Shown here: positions 25,060-35,333 of the stretch, in pieces | Position numbering within the stretch: position 1 is the stretch's first letter | Layout of the letters: every line of letters starts with the position of its first letter | DNA from: Hyphomicrobium zavarzinii ATCC 27496 | GTDB lineage: Bacteria; Pseudomonadota; Alphaproteobacteria; Rhizobiales; Hyphomicrobiaceae | Direction of reading: 5' to 3' | DNA: 64,000 nucleotides | Assembly: GCF_000383415.1 (NCBI RefSeq) | Contig: NZ_KB911256.1 | Coordinates: forward strand, 1-64,000 | The notes under the pieces: model-generated | Database searches by the model: none | Told to the model about the DNA's origin: nothing | The model's input: only the letters and a program-made list of their open reading frames with translations | Program-made: the position numbers and the translations under genes

Positions 25060-25434
25060 TTAGCGATACGTGCGCGAAGGCGGTCGCGGCTTTCCTTCGA
25101 AACGCAATCCCAGCATCTGTCCCTTGGACCAGACCACCTTGCTCTGGATCTCGTGCTTCTCCGTATCGAAGTAGAGACGCACGCCGTCGGCGAGAAGACT
25201 GTGCTTCACGGGGTCGCCGATGATCTCGACGCGCGCACCCTTCACCGACAGGTCCTTGATCATGCAGGCGCGGGGCGAAATCAGCTTCTCGGTCCAGAGA
25301 TATCCGCTGCGCATGCGCTGGGGAACGCGCACGACGGTGCGAAGGTCTTCGGGCTTCTGGGCGGCGGCGGCCCGGCGTCGGGCAGTGTCTTTACCGCCGA
25401 ATAGTACGCTCGTGATGGTCTCCAGGAGCGGCAT
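25060..25434 (-). CDS. PilZ-domain-like protein
   Basis: This 124-residue protein contains a PilZ-like beta-barrel: RTVVRVPQRMRSGYLW near the start, then IKDLSVKGARVEI matching the D-x-S-x-x-G part of the PilZ motif, and KVVWSKGQMLGLRF at the end. PilZ proteins bind cyclic di-GMP, though the N-terminal RxxxR is not exact here (RVPQRMR). A basic linker (DTARRRAAAAQK) precedes the domain. ATG at 25434 is preferred over the TTG two codons upstream. Confidence 0.72.
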   Translation of the reverse strand: MPLLETITSVLFGGKDTARRRAAAAQKPEDLRTVVRVPQRMRSGYLWTEKLISPRACMIKDLSVKGARVEIIGDPVKHSLLADGVRLYFDTEKHEIQSKVVWSKGQMLGLRFEGKPRPPSRTYR

Positions 25435-25571
25435 GGCCAATCAAACCGTTCAAAATGTTGATGGCGCAGTCCCGATGCTTCGCACGAACTGCGCGCTCGA
25501 AATAACATCAGTGGACACACGATAGAGGTCCAAGGTTGAAGAAAGGTGAACTCACCTGTGAATGAGCGGCC

Positions 25572-26399
25572 TTAGATCTTCTGCGCGAGCCAGTCGGCGA
25601 GAGGCGCAGGAAGAAAACGCCGCCCCGCGGCGGCCGCGTAAGTCGGCACCGTCACCATGTAGCGCCGCTTCGGAGACTTGCTCTCGACGGCATGCACGAG
25701 CTTCCAGGCAACGGCCTCGGGTTCCAGCTTGAACGTCGATTTCCCACCCTGCTCCATTGCGCTGAGGCGTGCCTGGTAGACGTCCCGATGGGCTGAGCTT
25801 TCGATGTCGATCGTCGCACGGAAATTGGCGAGCGCCGTTTCCACGAAACGCGTGCGGATCGGTCCGGGCTCGATGATGGAGACATGAATGCCCGTACCCT
25901 TGAGCTCCAGCCGGAGCGCGTCGCTGAGCGCTTCCAGCGCGTACTTCGAAGCACAGTAGGCGCCGCGATAGGGAACGGAAACGAAGCCGAGCACGGAGGA
26001 GCACTGCACGATGCGTCCGCCCCCCGCCGCCCGCATGGAGGGGATCAGCCGCCGGGTGAGATCGTGCGTGCCGATCACGTTGACCTCGAGCTGACGGCGC
26101 AGGAGATCGGTCGAAAGATCCTCCACTGCGCCAACCTGTCCGTAAGCGCCGTTGTTGAACAGGGCGGTGAGCTGTCCGTCCGTCATCCGGAGCGCTTGCT
26201 CCGCACACCATGCGATGGAGTTCGGATCGGCGAGATCGAGATAGAGCACTTCCACGCCGACATCGCGCGAGAGCATGTCGGCGTCCTGCTGCGTGCGCGC
26301 GGTCGCGAGGACGCGCCATCCGTGCCCTCTGAGGAGCCGGGCCGAGGCCAGTCCGATGCCGGACGAAGCTCCCGTGATCAAAATGGATTTTTGTGTCAT
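25572..26399 (-). CDS. Short-chain dehydrogenase/reductase
   Basis: A 275-residue classical SDR. The cofactor motif is ILITGASSGIGLASARLL (TGxxxGxG), followed by FNNGAYG (NNAG-like), the catalytic Ser in VQCSSVLGF and the Y-x-x-x-K of YRGAYCASKYALEAL. The basic residue after the first strand (LATARTQQDAD) suggests NADP(H). The substrate is unknown; the C-terminal RYMVTVPTYAAAAGRRFLP region resembles SDRs of lipid or retinol-like substrates. Start chosen at MTQKSILITG. Confidence 0.9.
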   Translation of the reverse strand: MTQKSILITGASSGIGLASARLLRGHGWRVLATARTQQDADMLSRDVGVEVLYLDLADPNSIAWCAEQALRMTDGQLTALFNNGAYGQVGAVEDLSTDLLRRQLEVNVIGTHDLTRRLIPSMRAAGGGRIVQCSSVLGFVSVPYRGAYCASKYALEALSDALRLELKGTGIHVSIIEPGPIRTRFVETALANFRATIDIESSAHRDVYQARLSAMEQGGKSTFKLEPEAVAWKLVHAVESKSPKRRYMVTVPTYAAAAGRRFLPAPLADWLAQKI

Positions 26400-26446
26400 C
26401 CGCCGAGGAATAACGGTGCGGCGGCCGGAAGGGAAGGTGCGAGCCC

Positions 26447-26893
26447 TTACTGCGGCGGATCGCCCGCAACGAAATAGAGCGTATTCAGAAGAATGATCAC
26501 GCCTGGCTTGAATACGAGATCCGCCTTCTGGCCCTGGCACGCGATCTGATGAGCGGCCTTTGAATCGAACGAGAGGAAGATGCCGTTCACGCGAAAGCTC
26601 TCCGGCGGAGCATCGAAGGTGCAGCCCTTGTCGGTGAAGAGCTTCTTCACGAAGGCCTGGAGCGCCTCTCCGGGCGTGCCGTCTCCCGGCTTGGCGATGG
26701 CCTCGATGGCGGGGCGCGCCGCATCCTTGCAGGAGACATAGCGCTCCGCCTCGAACGTGCAGGACGAGAACCACACACGCCCCGAACCGGGTGCGAAGTC
26801 GCTGGCGGGCGGCACCTCCGCCGGAATGTCCTGGGCGTGAGCGGAACCGGCGAGCAGAAGCGCGGCCGCAAGCGAGCGGAGGAGCAGGGGCAT
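26447..26893 (-). CDS. Hypothetical exported protein
   Basis: This 148-residue protein has a signal peptide (LAAALLLAGSAHA, cleavage near residue 20) and four Cys residues in the mature part (SSCTFE, VSCKDAA, KGCTFD, IACQGQ), which could make two disulfides. It is encoded just upstream of the SDR gene in the same direction, 47 bases away, so co-transcription is likely. I do not recognise a family. Confidence 0.65.
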   Translation of the reverse strand: MPLLLRSLAAALLLAGSAHAQDIPAEVPPASDFAPGSGRVWFSSCTFEAERYVSCKDAARPAIEAIAKPGDGTPGEALQAFVKKLFTDKGCTFDAPPESFRVNGIFLSFDSKAAHQIACQGQKADLVFKPGVIILLNTLYFVAGDPPQ

Positions 26894-27023
26894 CAGAATT
26901 TATCCTGGTGTTCCGGGAAGGACTGGAGCTGATGCTGCGAGTGTAACTGTCCGGTTCGGCTGGAAAAAATCAACTATTCGGGAGTTGGCCTTAGCCCGCT
27001 GCGGAGAGCCGGTCGCCACCAGG

Positions 27024-27052
27024 AAAAAGGGGCAGATGCTCGCATCTGCCCC
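27024..27052 (-). terminator. Intrinsic terminator of the mcd gene
   Basis: GGGGCAGATG (27029-27038) pairs perfectly with CATCTGCCCC (27043-27052). The AAAAA at 27024-27028 becomes TTTTT on the minus strand after the stem. It lies about 30 bases past the mcd stop. Confidence 0.88.
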
Positions 27053-27083
27053 TCCACATGATCGTCTGAGCCAAAAGGAAGGA

Positions 27084-28763
<1,680 letters not shown>

Positions 28764-29057
28764 GAATTTGAATCCTCCCACCGGCTTTGGGGCGCAATTC
28801 GTCCCCCGGGCCCGTCGCGGACCCGTCATTTCAGGACGTCATCTGCAAATTTCCGAGCCTTGCCGTCAAGACAAACTCGTGCCCCAGCGACAGGAACGCA
28901 CGGGGCCTGACGGGCATTACGCCACGATCCGTTGCGATCGTTAACGAGGCAGGGCATTTCATGTCGAGAGTTGCCCCGGGGACATGGACCTCGGAGGACC
29001 CTTTGGACTAGGGTCCCGGCTCGACATTAGACCAAACACCCGCCAGACTGCCTGCCG

Positions 29058-29936
29058 ATGAAGCGTTACCGCACGTTGTTGTCTGCCCTCTACCGGCTCT
29101 ACGAGCATTCGGGCTTCGCCATGGCCGGTGCTGTGGCGTTTGCCTTCGTGGTATCGCTGTTCCCCTTCTGCATCTTCCTGGGCGGGCTTGCGGGCCTGTT
29201 CGGCGGCCGGGAGCTTGCGGCGGAGGCTGTCTCGCAGCTCTTCCACAACCTGCCGCAGGCGGTGGCCGAGGCTCTGGCACCTCAGGTCGATGCCATCATG
29301 GGCCAGACCCGCATAGATCTCCTGACATTCGGCGGATTTCTCGCGCTGTTCTTCGCGACGAGCGCGGTCGAGACGCTGCGCGCGGCCCTCAACGGAGCCT
29401 ATCGCGTGCATGAGACGCGGCCCTATCCGGTCTGTCTGGCGCTCAGCATGCTTCTCGTCCTGATCAGCGGCGCCTCGATGCTGGTATTGACCTGGGCCGT
29501 GGTGGTCGGCCCCGCGCTCGCCGCGCAATTCGGGCCCTCGTGGGTGGAGCCGTCGCTGATCCGGTCGATCCTCGATTCCACGTGGCTGGCGCCCGCCGTG
29601 CGATACATGCTGGGCGCGGCCGTCATCGGCGCGCAGCTCCTGGCGTTCCATCTCTGGCTCGCCGCTGGCAAGCGCCGCCTCGCGGACGTGTGGCCCGGCG
29701 TCACCTTTTCCGTCGTGGTCTGGCTCGCCATCGCGGGCTTCTATTCGTACTATCTTTCGATCAGCAACTATGCGCGCTTCTATGCCGGCCTTTCCCAGCT
29801 GATGGTCGCCATGATCTTTTTCCAGGTCACAGCCGTGATCATCCTGCTCGGCGCCGAGGTCAACCGGGGCATCATGGAACTGAAGAAGCTGACCAACGGC
29901 AAGCACGAGAGCGAGCCGCGTCGAAACGCGGCCTGA
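29058..29936 (+). CDS. YihY/BrkB-family inner membrane protein
   Basis: This 292-residue protein has about six hydrophobic segments, starting with HSGFAMAGAVAFAFVVSLFPFCIFLGG. Family hallmarks are the early FPFCIFLGGLAG, LLTFGGFLALFFATSAVETLRAALNGAY and the late SNYARFYAGLSQLMVAMIFF. The protein family, once called ribonuclease BN in error, is of unknown function and may be a transporter or flippase. The gene diverges from mcd over a 294-base gap that shows no other gene. Confidence 0.9.
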   Translation: MKRYRTLLSALYRLYEHSGFAMAGAVAFAFVVSLFPFCIFLGGLAGLFGGRELAAEAVSQLFHNLPQAVAEALAPQVDAIMGQTRIDLLTFGGFLALFFATSAVETLRAALNGAYRVHETRPYPVCLALSMLLVLISGASMLVLTWAVVVGPALAAQFGPSWVEPSLIRSILDSTWLAPAVRYMLGAAVIGAQLLAFHLWLAAGKRRLADVWPGVTFSVVVWLAIAGFYSYYLSISNYARFYAGLSQLMVAMIFFQVTAVIILLGAEVNRGIMELKKLTNGKHESEPRRNAA

Positions 29937-30043
29937 CCGGGCGCACATCCCGAAGGCGTGAATTTCACTTCGCCGGATTCGAAAATAGAATCTCCCCTCA
30001 GCCCGGAGCGGTTCGAGCCCGCGAGGGCACAAAGGGAGAGTTT

Positions 30044-30484
30044 ATGGAACATCGAAAGCAGAATGCCCGTCCGGGTCTGGCGGGACGCCGAGGCATCGCG
30101 CTCGCCTCGCTTGCGGCAATGGTTGGCGTCTCGTCCTCGGCGGGCGCAGGTGACGACAGCGCGATTCCCAATCTTGTCGGGACCTGGGTCGGCGAGAACC
30201 GCACTATCTCCGACAAGAAGGGTTACAAGACCTGGAGCGAGAAGAAGGTTGTGATCACCGAGCAGCAGGATCGCCGCTTCCGCGGCAACTTCACGTATGC
30301 GGACGGCACCAAGAACTTCTTCGGCGTGATCTATCCGGACAACCTGTCCTTCACCTGGGTCGCGCCGAACGCCAAGGGCTACAACCACGGCCGGATCCTG
30401 GGACCGGATCGCATCGGCGCCTGCTACGTGGAGGCTGGCGAGGAAGCGACGGCCGGATGCGCCGAGCTTGTCCGGCAGAAGTAG
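30044..30484 (+). CDS. Hypothetical exported beta-rich protein
   Basis: This 146-residue protein has a signal peptide with a twin Arg (GRRGIALASLAAMVG), then a compact beta-rich domain beginning NLVGTWVGENRTI, with many aromatic residues and a Cys pair (GACYVEAG, AGCAEL). The opening GTWVGE and strand pattern recall small lipocalin-like barrels, but I cannot assign a family. GGGAGAG precedes the ATG. It lies upstream of a DUF486 remnant whose frame continues directly from its stop codon. Confidence 0.65.
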   Translation: MEHRKQNARPGLAGRRGIALASLAAMVGVSSSAGAGDDSAIPNLVGTWVGENRTISDKKGYKTWSEKKVVITEQQDRRFRGNFTYADGTKNFFGVIYPDNLSFTWVAPNAKGYNHGRILGPDRIGACYVEAGEEATAGCAELVRQK

Positions 30485-30730
30485 AAGCCTGTTGCACCGG
30501 TCCTGCTGCTCGCAGCGTCCAACGTCTTCATGACGCTCGCTTGGTACGGCCACCTGAAGTTTACCGACAAACCGCTTTGGATTGTCATTCTCGCGAGCTG
30601 GTCCATCGCGCTCGCCGAATATTGCTTCGCGGTCCCGGCCAATCGGCTGGGCCTCGCGGTCTACACCCTCGCCATGCCCGAGACGCGCGACGGCCACTCG
30701 TCGCCCCCACTGGGTCCGACTGCGGCCTAA
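30485..30730 (+). pseudogene. Remnant of a DUF486 membrane protein
   Basis: In-frame translation directly after the stop at 30484 reads KPVAPVLLLAASNVFMTLAW then YGHLKF and SWSIALAEYCFAVPANRLGL, a clear match in style to DUF486 proteins. There is no start codon before the first segment (the first ATG is internal at 30530). The C-terminal half of the family, normally a further membrane pair, is missing in all three forward frames before the stop at 30730. It is most likely a decayed gene. Confidence 0.65.
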
Positions 30731-30731
30731 A

Positions 30732-30759
30732 AGAAAAGGCGCGGCAAACCTGCCGCGCC
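30732..30759 (-). terminator. Intrinsic terminator of ccr
   Basis: GGCGCGGCA (30738-30746) pairs with TGCCGCGCC (30751-30759) around AACC. On the minus strand the stem is followed by TTTTCTTTT. It ends 29 bases past the ccr stop. Confidence 0.85.
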
Positions 30760-30788
30760 CCGATCTTTCTCGCGCTGCTTTTGGCGAG

Positions 30789-32114
30789 CTAGCCGTGACG
30801 AGCCTGGCTGGCCTCGATCACGTCCTCGAACGTGCGCAGGCCCGTGGTGGGCGCCTGAACCAGCACCGCCATGTTGCCGGGCTTGTGCTCGTTGCGCATC
30901 ATGCGCATGTGGGCCTTGGGAATCTGCGCCCACGAGAACACTTCCGACATGCACGGATCGATGCGCCGCTCGACCACCAGCTTATTGGCCTGCGAGGCCT
31001 GCTGGAGGTTAGCGAAGTGAGAGCCCTGCACGCGCTTCTGATGCATCCAGAGATAGCGGGCATCCATCGTGAGATTGTAGCCGGTGGTGCCGGCGCAGAT
31101 CACGACCATGCCGCCGCGCTTCACGACCTGCACGGAGACCGGGATCGTCGTCTCACCCGGGTGCTCGAACACGCAGTCGACGTTCACGCCCTTGCCGGTG
31201 ATGTCCCAGATCGCCTTGCCGAAGCTGCGCATCTCCTTCAGCCATTCGTGATACTCGGGCGAGTTCACCTTCGGCAGCTGGCCCCAGCACTTGAAGTTCT
31301 TGCGGTTGATGACGCCCTTGGCGCCGAGCTGCATGACGAAGTCACGCTTGTCGTCATCCGAGACGACGCCGATCGCGTTGGCGCCCGACGTCGCGCAGAG
31401 CTGCACGGCGAACGCGCCGAGACCGCCGGCCGCGCCCCAGACGAGAACGTTGTGGCCCGGACGCAGCACGTGCGGGCGATGGCCGAACAGCATGCGGTAA
31501 GCCGTGGCGAGCGTCAGCGTGTAGCAGGCCGCTTCTTCCCACGTGAGATGCTTCGGGCGCTCGAGCAGCTGGCGGTCCTGCACGCGGCAGAACTGCGCGA
31601 AGCTGCCGTCCGGCGTCTCGTAGCCCCAGATGCGCTGGGAGGGCGAGAACATCGGGTCGCCGCCGTTGCACTCCTCGTCGTCGCCATCATCCTGGTTGCA
31701 GTGGATGACGACTTCATCGCCGACCTTCCAGCGTTTCACCTTGGAGCCGACGGCCCAAACGATGCCGGACGCGTCCGACCCGGCGACGTGGAAGGGCTGC
31801 TTATGGACGTCGAACATAGAGATCGGCGTGCCGAGCGAGGCCCAGACGCCGTTGTAGTTGACGCCGGCCGCCATCACGAGAACGAGCACGTCGTGGCTGT
31901 CGAGCTCCCAGGTGGGCACGACCTCGACCTGCATCGCCTTGTCAGGCTCACCCTGGCGATCCTTGCGGATGGCCCACGCATACATGTTCTTCGGCACGTG
32001 GCCGAGCGGGGGGATCTCACCGATCTCGTAGAGGTCTTTCTTGGCAGCAACTATTGCAGGCGCAGCCGGAGTGACCGTGGTGCTGCCTTTTGTTGCGGCG
32101 CTTTGGCTCGACAT
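30789..32114 (-). CDS. ccr: Crotonyl-CoA carboxylase/reductase
   Basis: This enzyme reductively carboxylates crotonyl-CoA with NADPH and CO2 to (2S)-ethylmalonyl-CoA, the committed step of the ethylmalonyl-CoA pathway. The 441-residue protein is a zinc-independent medium-chain reductase. It shows GVNYNGVWASLG (about 85-95), IWGYETPDGSFAQF (about 162-175), nucleotide-binding WGAAGGLGAFAVQL, the inserted KNFKCWGQLPKVNSPEYHEW typical of Ccr, and WMHQKRVQGSHF. Asn, Glu and His in these segments correspond to those that hold CO2 in characterised Ccr. Start chosen at MSSQSAATK. Confidence 0.95.
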   Translation of the reverse strand: MSSQSAATKGSTTVTPAAPAIVAAKKDLYEIGEIPPLGHVPKNMYAWAIRKDRQGEPDKAMQVEVVPTWELDSHDVLVLVMAAGVNYNGVWASLGTPISMFDVHKQPFHVAGSDASGIVWAVGSKVKRWKVGDEVVIHCNQDDGDDEECNGGDPMFSPSQRIWGYETPDGSFAQFCRVQDRQLLERPKHLTWEEAACYTLTLATAYRMLFGHRPHVLRPGHNVLVWGAAGGLGAFAVQLCATSGANAIGVVSDDDKRDFVMQLGAKGVINRKNFKCWGQLPKVNSPEYHEWLKEMRSFGKAIWDITGKGVNVDCVFEHPGETTIPVSVQVVKRGGMVVICAGTTGYNLTMDARYLWMHQKRVQGSHFANLQQASQANKLVVERRIDPCMSEVFSWAQIPKAHMRMMRNEHKPGNMAVLVQAPTTGLRTFEDVIEASQARHG

Positions 32115-32456
32115 GCTCTCGTCTCTCCCTGACGCGAAGAAGGGTCCCGCGGTCCATGATTGTGCTGGATCCCGTTGACCGGATGTCCCAGAAACCATGG
32201 CCCTAACCGGTCAGTGGAGGCGGCTTTTTGAAGCGCCTCCGTACCGTCGGCCTCGTTTCAAGCACTTTTTGGCGCCGCAATAAAGAGTTTGTCGCGGCGA
32301 CATTGGAGACGATCCTCAATTGAAACCCCGGCCGTGGCGGGACCCGGAAACGGGAGGGCCACACCGCGAAGCCCCGGCAACTCATACGAAGAGTTAATGA
32401 ACGCGCGCTATCAATGGCGGGTTTCAGGGTTCGAGCTGCATTTTACGGGAGCTTCC
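32115..32456. other. Intergenic region upstream of ccr
   Basis: This 342-base stretch should contain the ccr promoter on the minus strand and that of the small membrane gene on the plus strand. Plus-strand ORFs extending left of 32397 are not convincing as protein. I see no RNA gene or strong repeat. Confidence 0.4.
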
Positions 32457-32816
32457 ATGGGGCACGAGGCTGTTTTCAAGGTTCTGGACGACATCGCCAT
32501 GGCCGACAGCATGAGCTACTGGATCGTCGCCGCCTTGACCCTGTTGGTCTTTATGGTGATGCGCGCGATGCTCCCGGTGAAGGGGTTGGCGGCCGTGTTT
32601 GCCCCCGCCATCTTCTGGGGCGGCCTCACCGGAATCTATGCCTTGAACCACCTTGGCTTTTCCGTCAGCACCGAAAAAAGCGCAAACATCGTCGTGCAGG
32701 CTGGGCTGGGCATGATCGTGGCCCTCCTCGTGATGCTGGCGCTGACCCGTCTGGTGGAGGCCGCGACCCGCATCCGCACGCCTCTGACCAACGATCCCAA
32801 GCGCCTGCGCGCCTGA
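32457..32816 (+). CDS. Hypothetical membrane protein between ccr and ecm
   Basis: The 119-residue reading starts at MGHEAVFKVLDD with GGGAG five bases upstream; an ATG at 32397 is an alternative. It has three hydrophobic segments (YWIVAALTLLVFMVMRAML, GLAAVFAPAIFWGGLTGIYAL and VQAGLGMIVALLVMLALTRL). No family is recognised. It lies 89 bases before ecm in the same direction and could share its transcript. Confidence 0.65.
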   Translation: MGHEAVFKVLDDIAMADSMSYWIVAALTLLVFMVMRAMLPVKGLAAVFAPAIFWGGLTGIYALNHLGFSVSTEKSANIVVQAGLGMIVALLVMLALTRLVEAATRIRTPLTNDPKRLRA

Positions 32817-32905
32817 CGCTATCCCCGTGACGAATTAGACTTTTGCCTTGCGCGTGCCGGCCGGTACGCTATGGGAAATCGTGAATGCGCGCGAGGGGTT
32901 TGAGA

Positions 32906-34909
32906 ATGTCGGAAAAATCGGGTGGGGGTTCGGCTGGCAAGGGTCCGGTTCGGGATAAGCCCTGGCTTTTCCGGACCTATGCGGGCCACTCAACGGCTGC
33001 CAAGTCGAACGAGCTTTACCGGAAAAACCTGGCCAAAGGGCAGACCGGCCTTTCGATCGCTTTCGACCTGCCAACCCAGACCGGTTACGATTCGGACCAC
33101 GAGCTTGCCAGGGGCGAGGTCGGCAAGGTCGGCGTGCCGGTTTCGCACCTGGGCGATATGCGCCGCCTGCTCGAGGGCATTCCGCTCGACCAGATGAACA
33201 CCTCGATGACGATCAACGCCACCGCGGCGTGGCTGTTGTCGCTCTACATCGCCACGGCCGACGAGACCGGCGCGCCGCGCGTCAAGCTCACCGGCACGAT
33301 TCAGAACGACATCATCAAGGAGTATCTCTCGCGCGGAACCTACGTGTTCCCGCCCGAGCCCTCGCTCCGCCTGATCAAGGATACGATCGTCTTCTCCTAC
33401 CGCGAGGTTCCCAAGTGGAACCCCACGAACGTCTGCTCCTACCATCTGCAGGAAGCCGGCGCGACGCCGGTGCAGGAGCTCTCCTACGCGCTCGCCACCG
33501 CCATCGCCGTGCTCGATACGGTGAAGGCCTCCGGCGAGGTTCCGGATGAGGAATTCGGCACCGTCGTCGGCCGCGTTTCCTTCTTCGTGAACGCCGGAAT
33601 GCGCTTCATCACCGAGATCTGCAAGATGCGGGCGTTCGGTGAGCTGTGGGATGAGATCACGCGTGAGCGCTACGGCGTCACCGACGCCAAGAACCGCATG
33701 TTCCGCTACGGCGTGCAGGTCAACAGCCTCGGCCTCACCGAGCCGCAACCCGAGAACAACGTCTACCGCATCCTGCTCGAGATGATGGCGGTGACGCTTT
33801 CGAAGAAGGCCCGCGCCCGCGCCGTGCAGCTTCCCGCCTGGAACGAGGCGCTGGGTCTGCCGCGTCCCTGGGATCAGCAGTGGTCGCTGCGCATGCAGCA
33901 GATCGTCGCTTACGAGACCGACCTTCTCGAGTACGGCGACATCTTCGACGGCTCGGCGGAGATCACCCGCAAGGTGGAGGAGCTGAAGGAGCAGGCCAAG
34001 GCCGAGCTCGCCACCATCGAGCGCATGGGCGGCGCGATCGCGGCCATCGACTACATGAAGCGGCGCCTCGTCGAGAGCAACTCCTCGCGCGTGCGCCAGA
34101 TCGAGACCGGCGAGCAGATCGTCGTCGGCGTGAACAAGTGGACCGAGACAGAGCCGTCGCCGCTCACAGCCGGTGAAGGCGCGATCATGGTGGTGGATCC
34201 CGCGGTCGAGGCAGAGCAGGTCGGCCGCCTGAAGGCCTGGCGCGAAGGGCGCGACGCGAAGGCCGTCAACAAGGCCCTGTCCGATCTCGAATCGGCGGCG
34301 AAAGAAGGCCGCAACATCATGGAAAGCTCGATCGCCTGCGCCAAGGCCGGCGTGACGACGGGCGAATGGGGCACCACGCTGCGCCGCGTGTTCGGCGAAT
34401 ACCGCGCGCCGACCGGCGTGGCCCAGGCGGCGCCCGAGCGTGCGAGCACGGAGCTGGACGGCGTCCGTGCTTCCGTGGAAGCCGTGTCGAACAAGCTTGG
34501 CCGGCGCATCAAGTTCCTGGTGGGCAAGCCGGGCCTCGACGGCCACTCCAACGGCGCCGAGCAGATCGCCGTGCGCGCCCGCGACGTCGGCATGGAGGTT
34601 GTCTACGAAGGCATCCGCCTGACGCCCGCCCAGATCGTGCGCGCCGCCGTGGACGAGAGCGCCCACGTGGTCGGCCTGTCGATCCTTTCCGGATCGCACG
34701 TGCCGCTGGTGTCAGAGCTGATGGATCGCATGCGCAAGGAAGGGCTTGCGGACATTCCCGTCGTCGTGGGCGGCATCATTCCGCCCGAGGATGAGGTCAA
34801 GCTCAAGAGCTTCGGCGTGGCCGCAGTCTACACGCCGAAGGATTTCCAGTTGAACGACATCATGGCCGACATCGTGCGCCTGGTCGAAGGGCACGAGAAG
34901 GCGGCTTGA
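32906..34909 (+). CDS. ecm: Ethylmalonyl-CoA mutase
   Basis: This coenzyme-B12 enzyme rearranges (2R)-ethylmalonyl-CoA to methylsuccinyl-CoA. The 667-residue protein has the methylmalonyl-CoA mutase-like barrel (about 20-480) with LSIAFDLPTQTGYDSDHELA, where PTQ replaces the ATH of methylmalonyl-CoA mutases and marks the Ecm/MeaA clade. The C-terminal B12 domain (about 535-660) has GKPGLDGHSNGAEQ with the DxHxxG cobalt-binding His. The chosen ATG (MSEKSGGG) has GAGGGG eight bases upstream. A small anchored protein follows 57 bases later. Confidence 0.94.
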   Translation: MSEKSGGGSAGKGPVRDKPWLFRTYAGHSTAAKSNELYRKNLAKGQTGLSIAFDLPTQTGYDSDHELARGEVGKVGVPVSHLGDMRRLLEGIPLDQMNTSMTINATAAWLLSLYIATADETGAPRVKLTGTIQNDIIKEYLSRGTYVFPPEPSLRLIKDTIVFSYREVPKWNPTNVCSYHLQEAGATPVQELSYALATAIAVLDTVKASGEVPDEEFGTVVGRVSFFVNAGMRFITEICKMRAFGELWDEITRERYGVTDAKNRMFRYGVQVNSLGLTEPQPENNVYRILLEMMAVTLSKKARARAVQLPAWNEALGLPRPWDQQWSLRMQQIVAYETDLLEYGDIFDGSAEITRKVEELKEQAKAELATIERMGGAIAAIDYMKRRLVESNSSRVRQIETGEQIVVGVNKWTETEPSPLTAGEGAIMVVDPAVEAEQVGRLKAWREGRDAKAVNKALSDLESAAKEGRNIMESSIACAKAGVTTGEWGTTLRRVFGEYRAPTGVAQAAPERASTELDGVRASVEAVSNKLGRRIKFLVGKPGLDGHSNGAEQIAVRARDVGMEVVYEGIRLTPAQIVRAAVDESAHVVGLSILSGSHVPLVSELMDRMRKEGLADIPVVVGGIIPPEDEVKLKSFGVAAVYTPKDFQLNDIMADIVRLVEGHEKAA

Positions 34910-34966
34910 GCAGTCAAGTGCGGCGAAGCCTCGTGTCGGCCCGCCGGATCCTCGAGGGATGAGCAC

Positions 34967-35317
34967 ATGCGCGACGAAACCAGACGCAGGCTGGACCAGA
35001 AGCTCTTCTACGACCGTCTGAAGTGGATTGGCGCGGGCGTGGCCGCGGCCGGTTGCGTCGCTGGCGGGTTCTGGCTGACCGGCCTCGATGCCAACGTCGA
35101 GACGCGCCGCGTTGCGGGCGTCGTCGAGAATGTCGGCCCGCTTGTCGGCGCCAAGAGCATCGCCATCGAGGAAGGCCTCGCCGTCGACGTGAAGCTGGCG
35201 GACGGCCGCGTGGCCCACGTCATGGCACTCAAGAAGACCGATCCGCACGTGGGCGACCACGTAGAGGTCGCCGAGCACATCCACGGCACCGGCCGCACCA
35301 CCTTCTCCTGGAAGTAA
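34967..35317 (+). CDS. Hypothetical membrane-anchored protein downstream of ecm
   Basis: This 116-residue protein has a basic N terminus, one membrane segment (WIGAGVAAAGCVAGGFWLTG) and a small periplasmic beta domain (about 45-116; VVENVGPLVGAKSIAIEEGL then VGDHVEVAEHIHGTGRTTF) resembling an OB-like barrel. It is 57 bases after ecm and likely co-transcribed. No family is recognised. Any role in the ethylmalonyl-CoA pathway is unproven. Confidence 0.65.
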   Translation: MRDETRRRLDQKLFYDRLKWIGAGVAAAGCVAGGFWLTGLDANVETRRVAGVVENVGPLVGAKSIAIEEGLAVDVKLADGRVAHVMALKKTDPHVGDHVEVAEHIHGTGRTTFSWK

Positions 35318-35333
35318 AGGCTCCCGGAGCCCC

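Noticed and set aside
32990-34699. A 569-codon minus-strand open frame
   Set aside because: It lies opposite the ecm gene and is rich in Arg, Ala, Asp and His without any motif; it is a codon-bias shadow.
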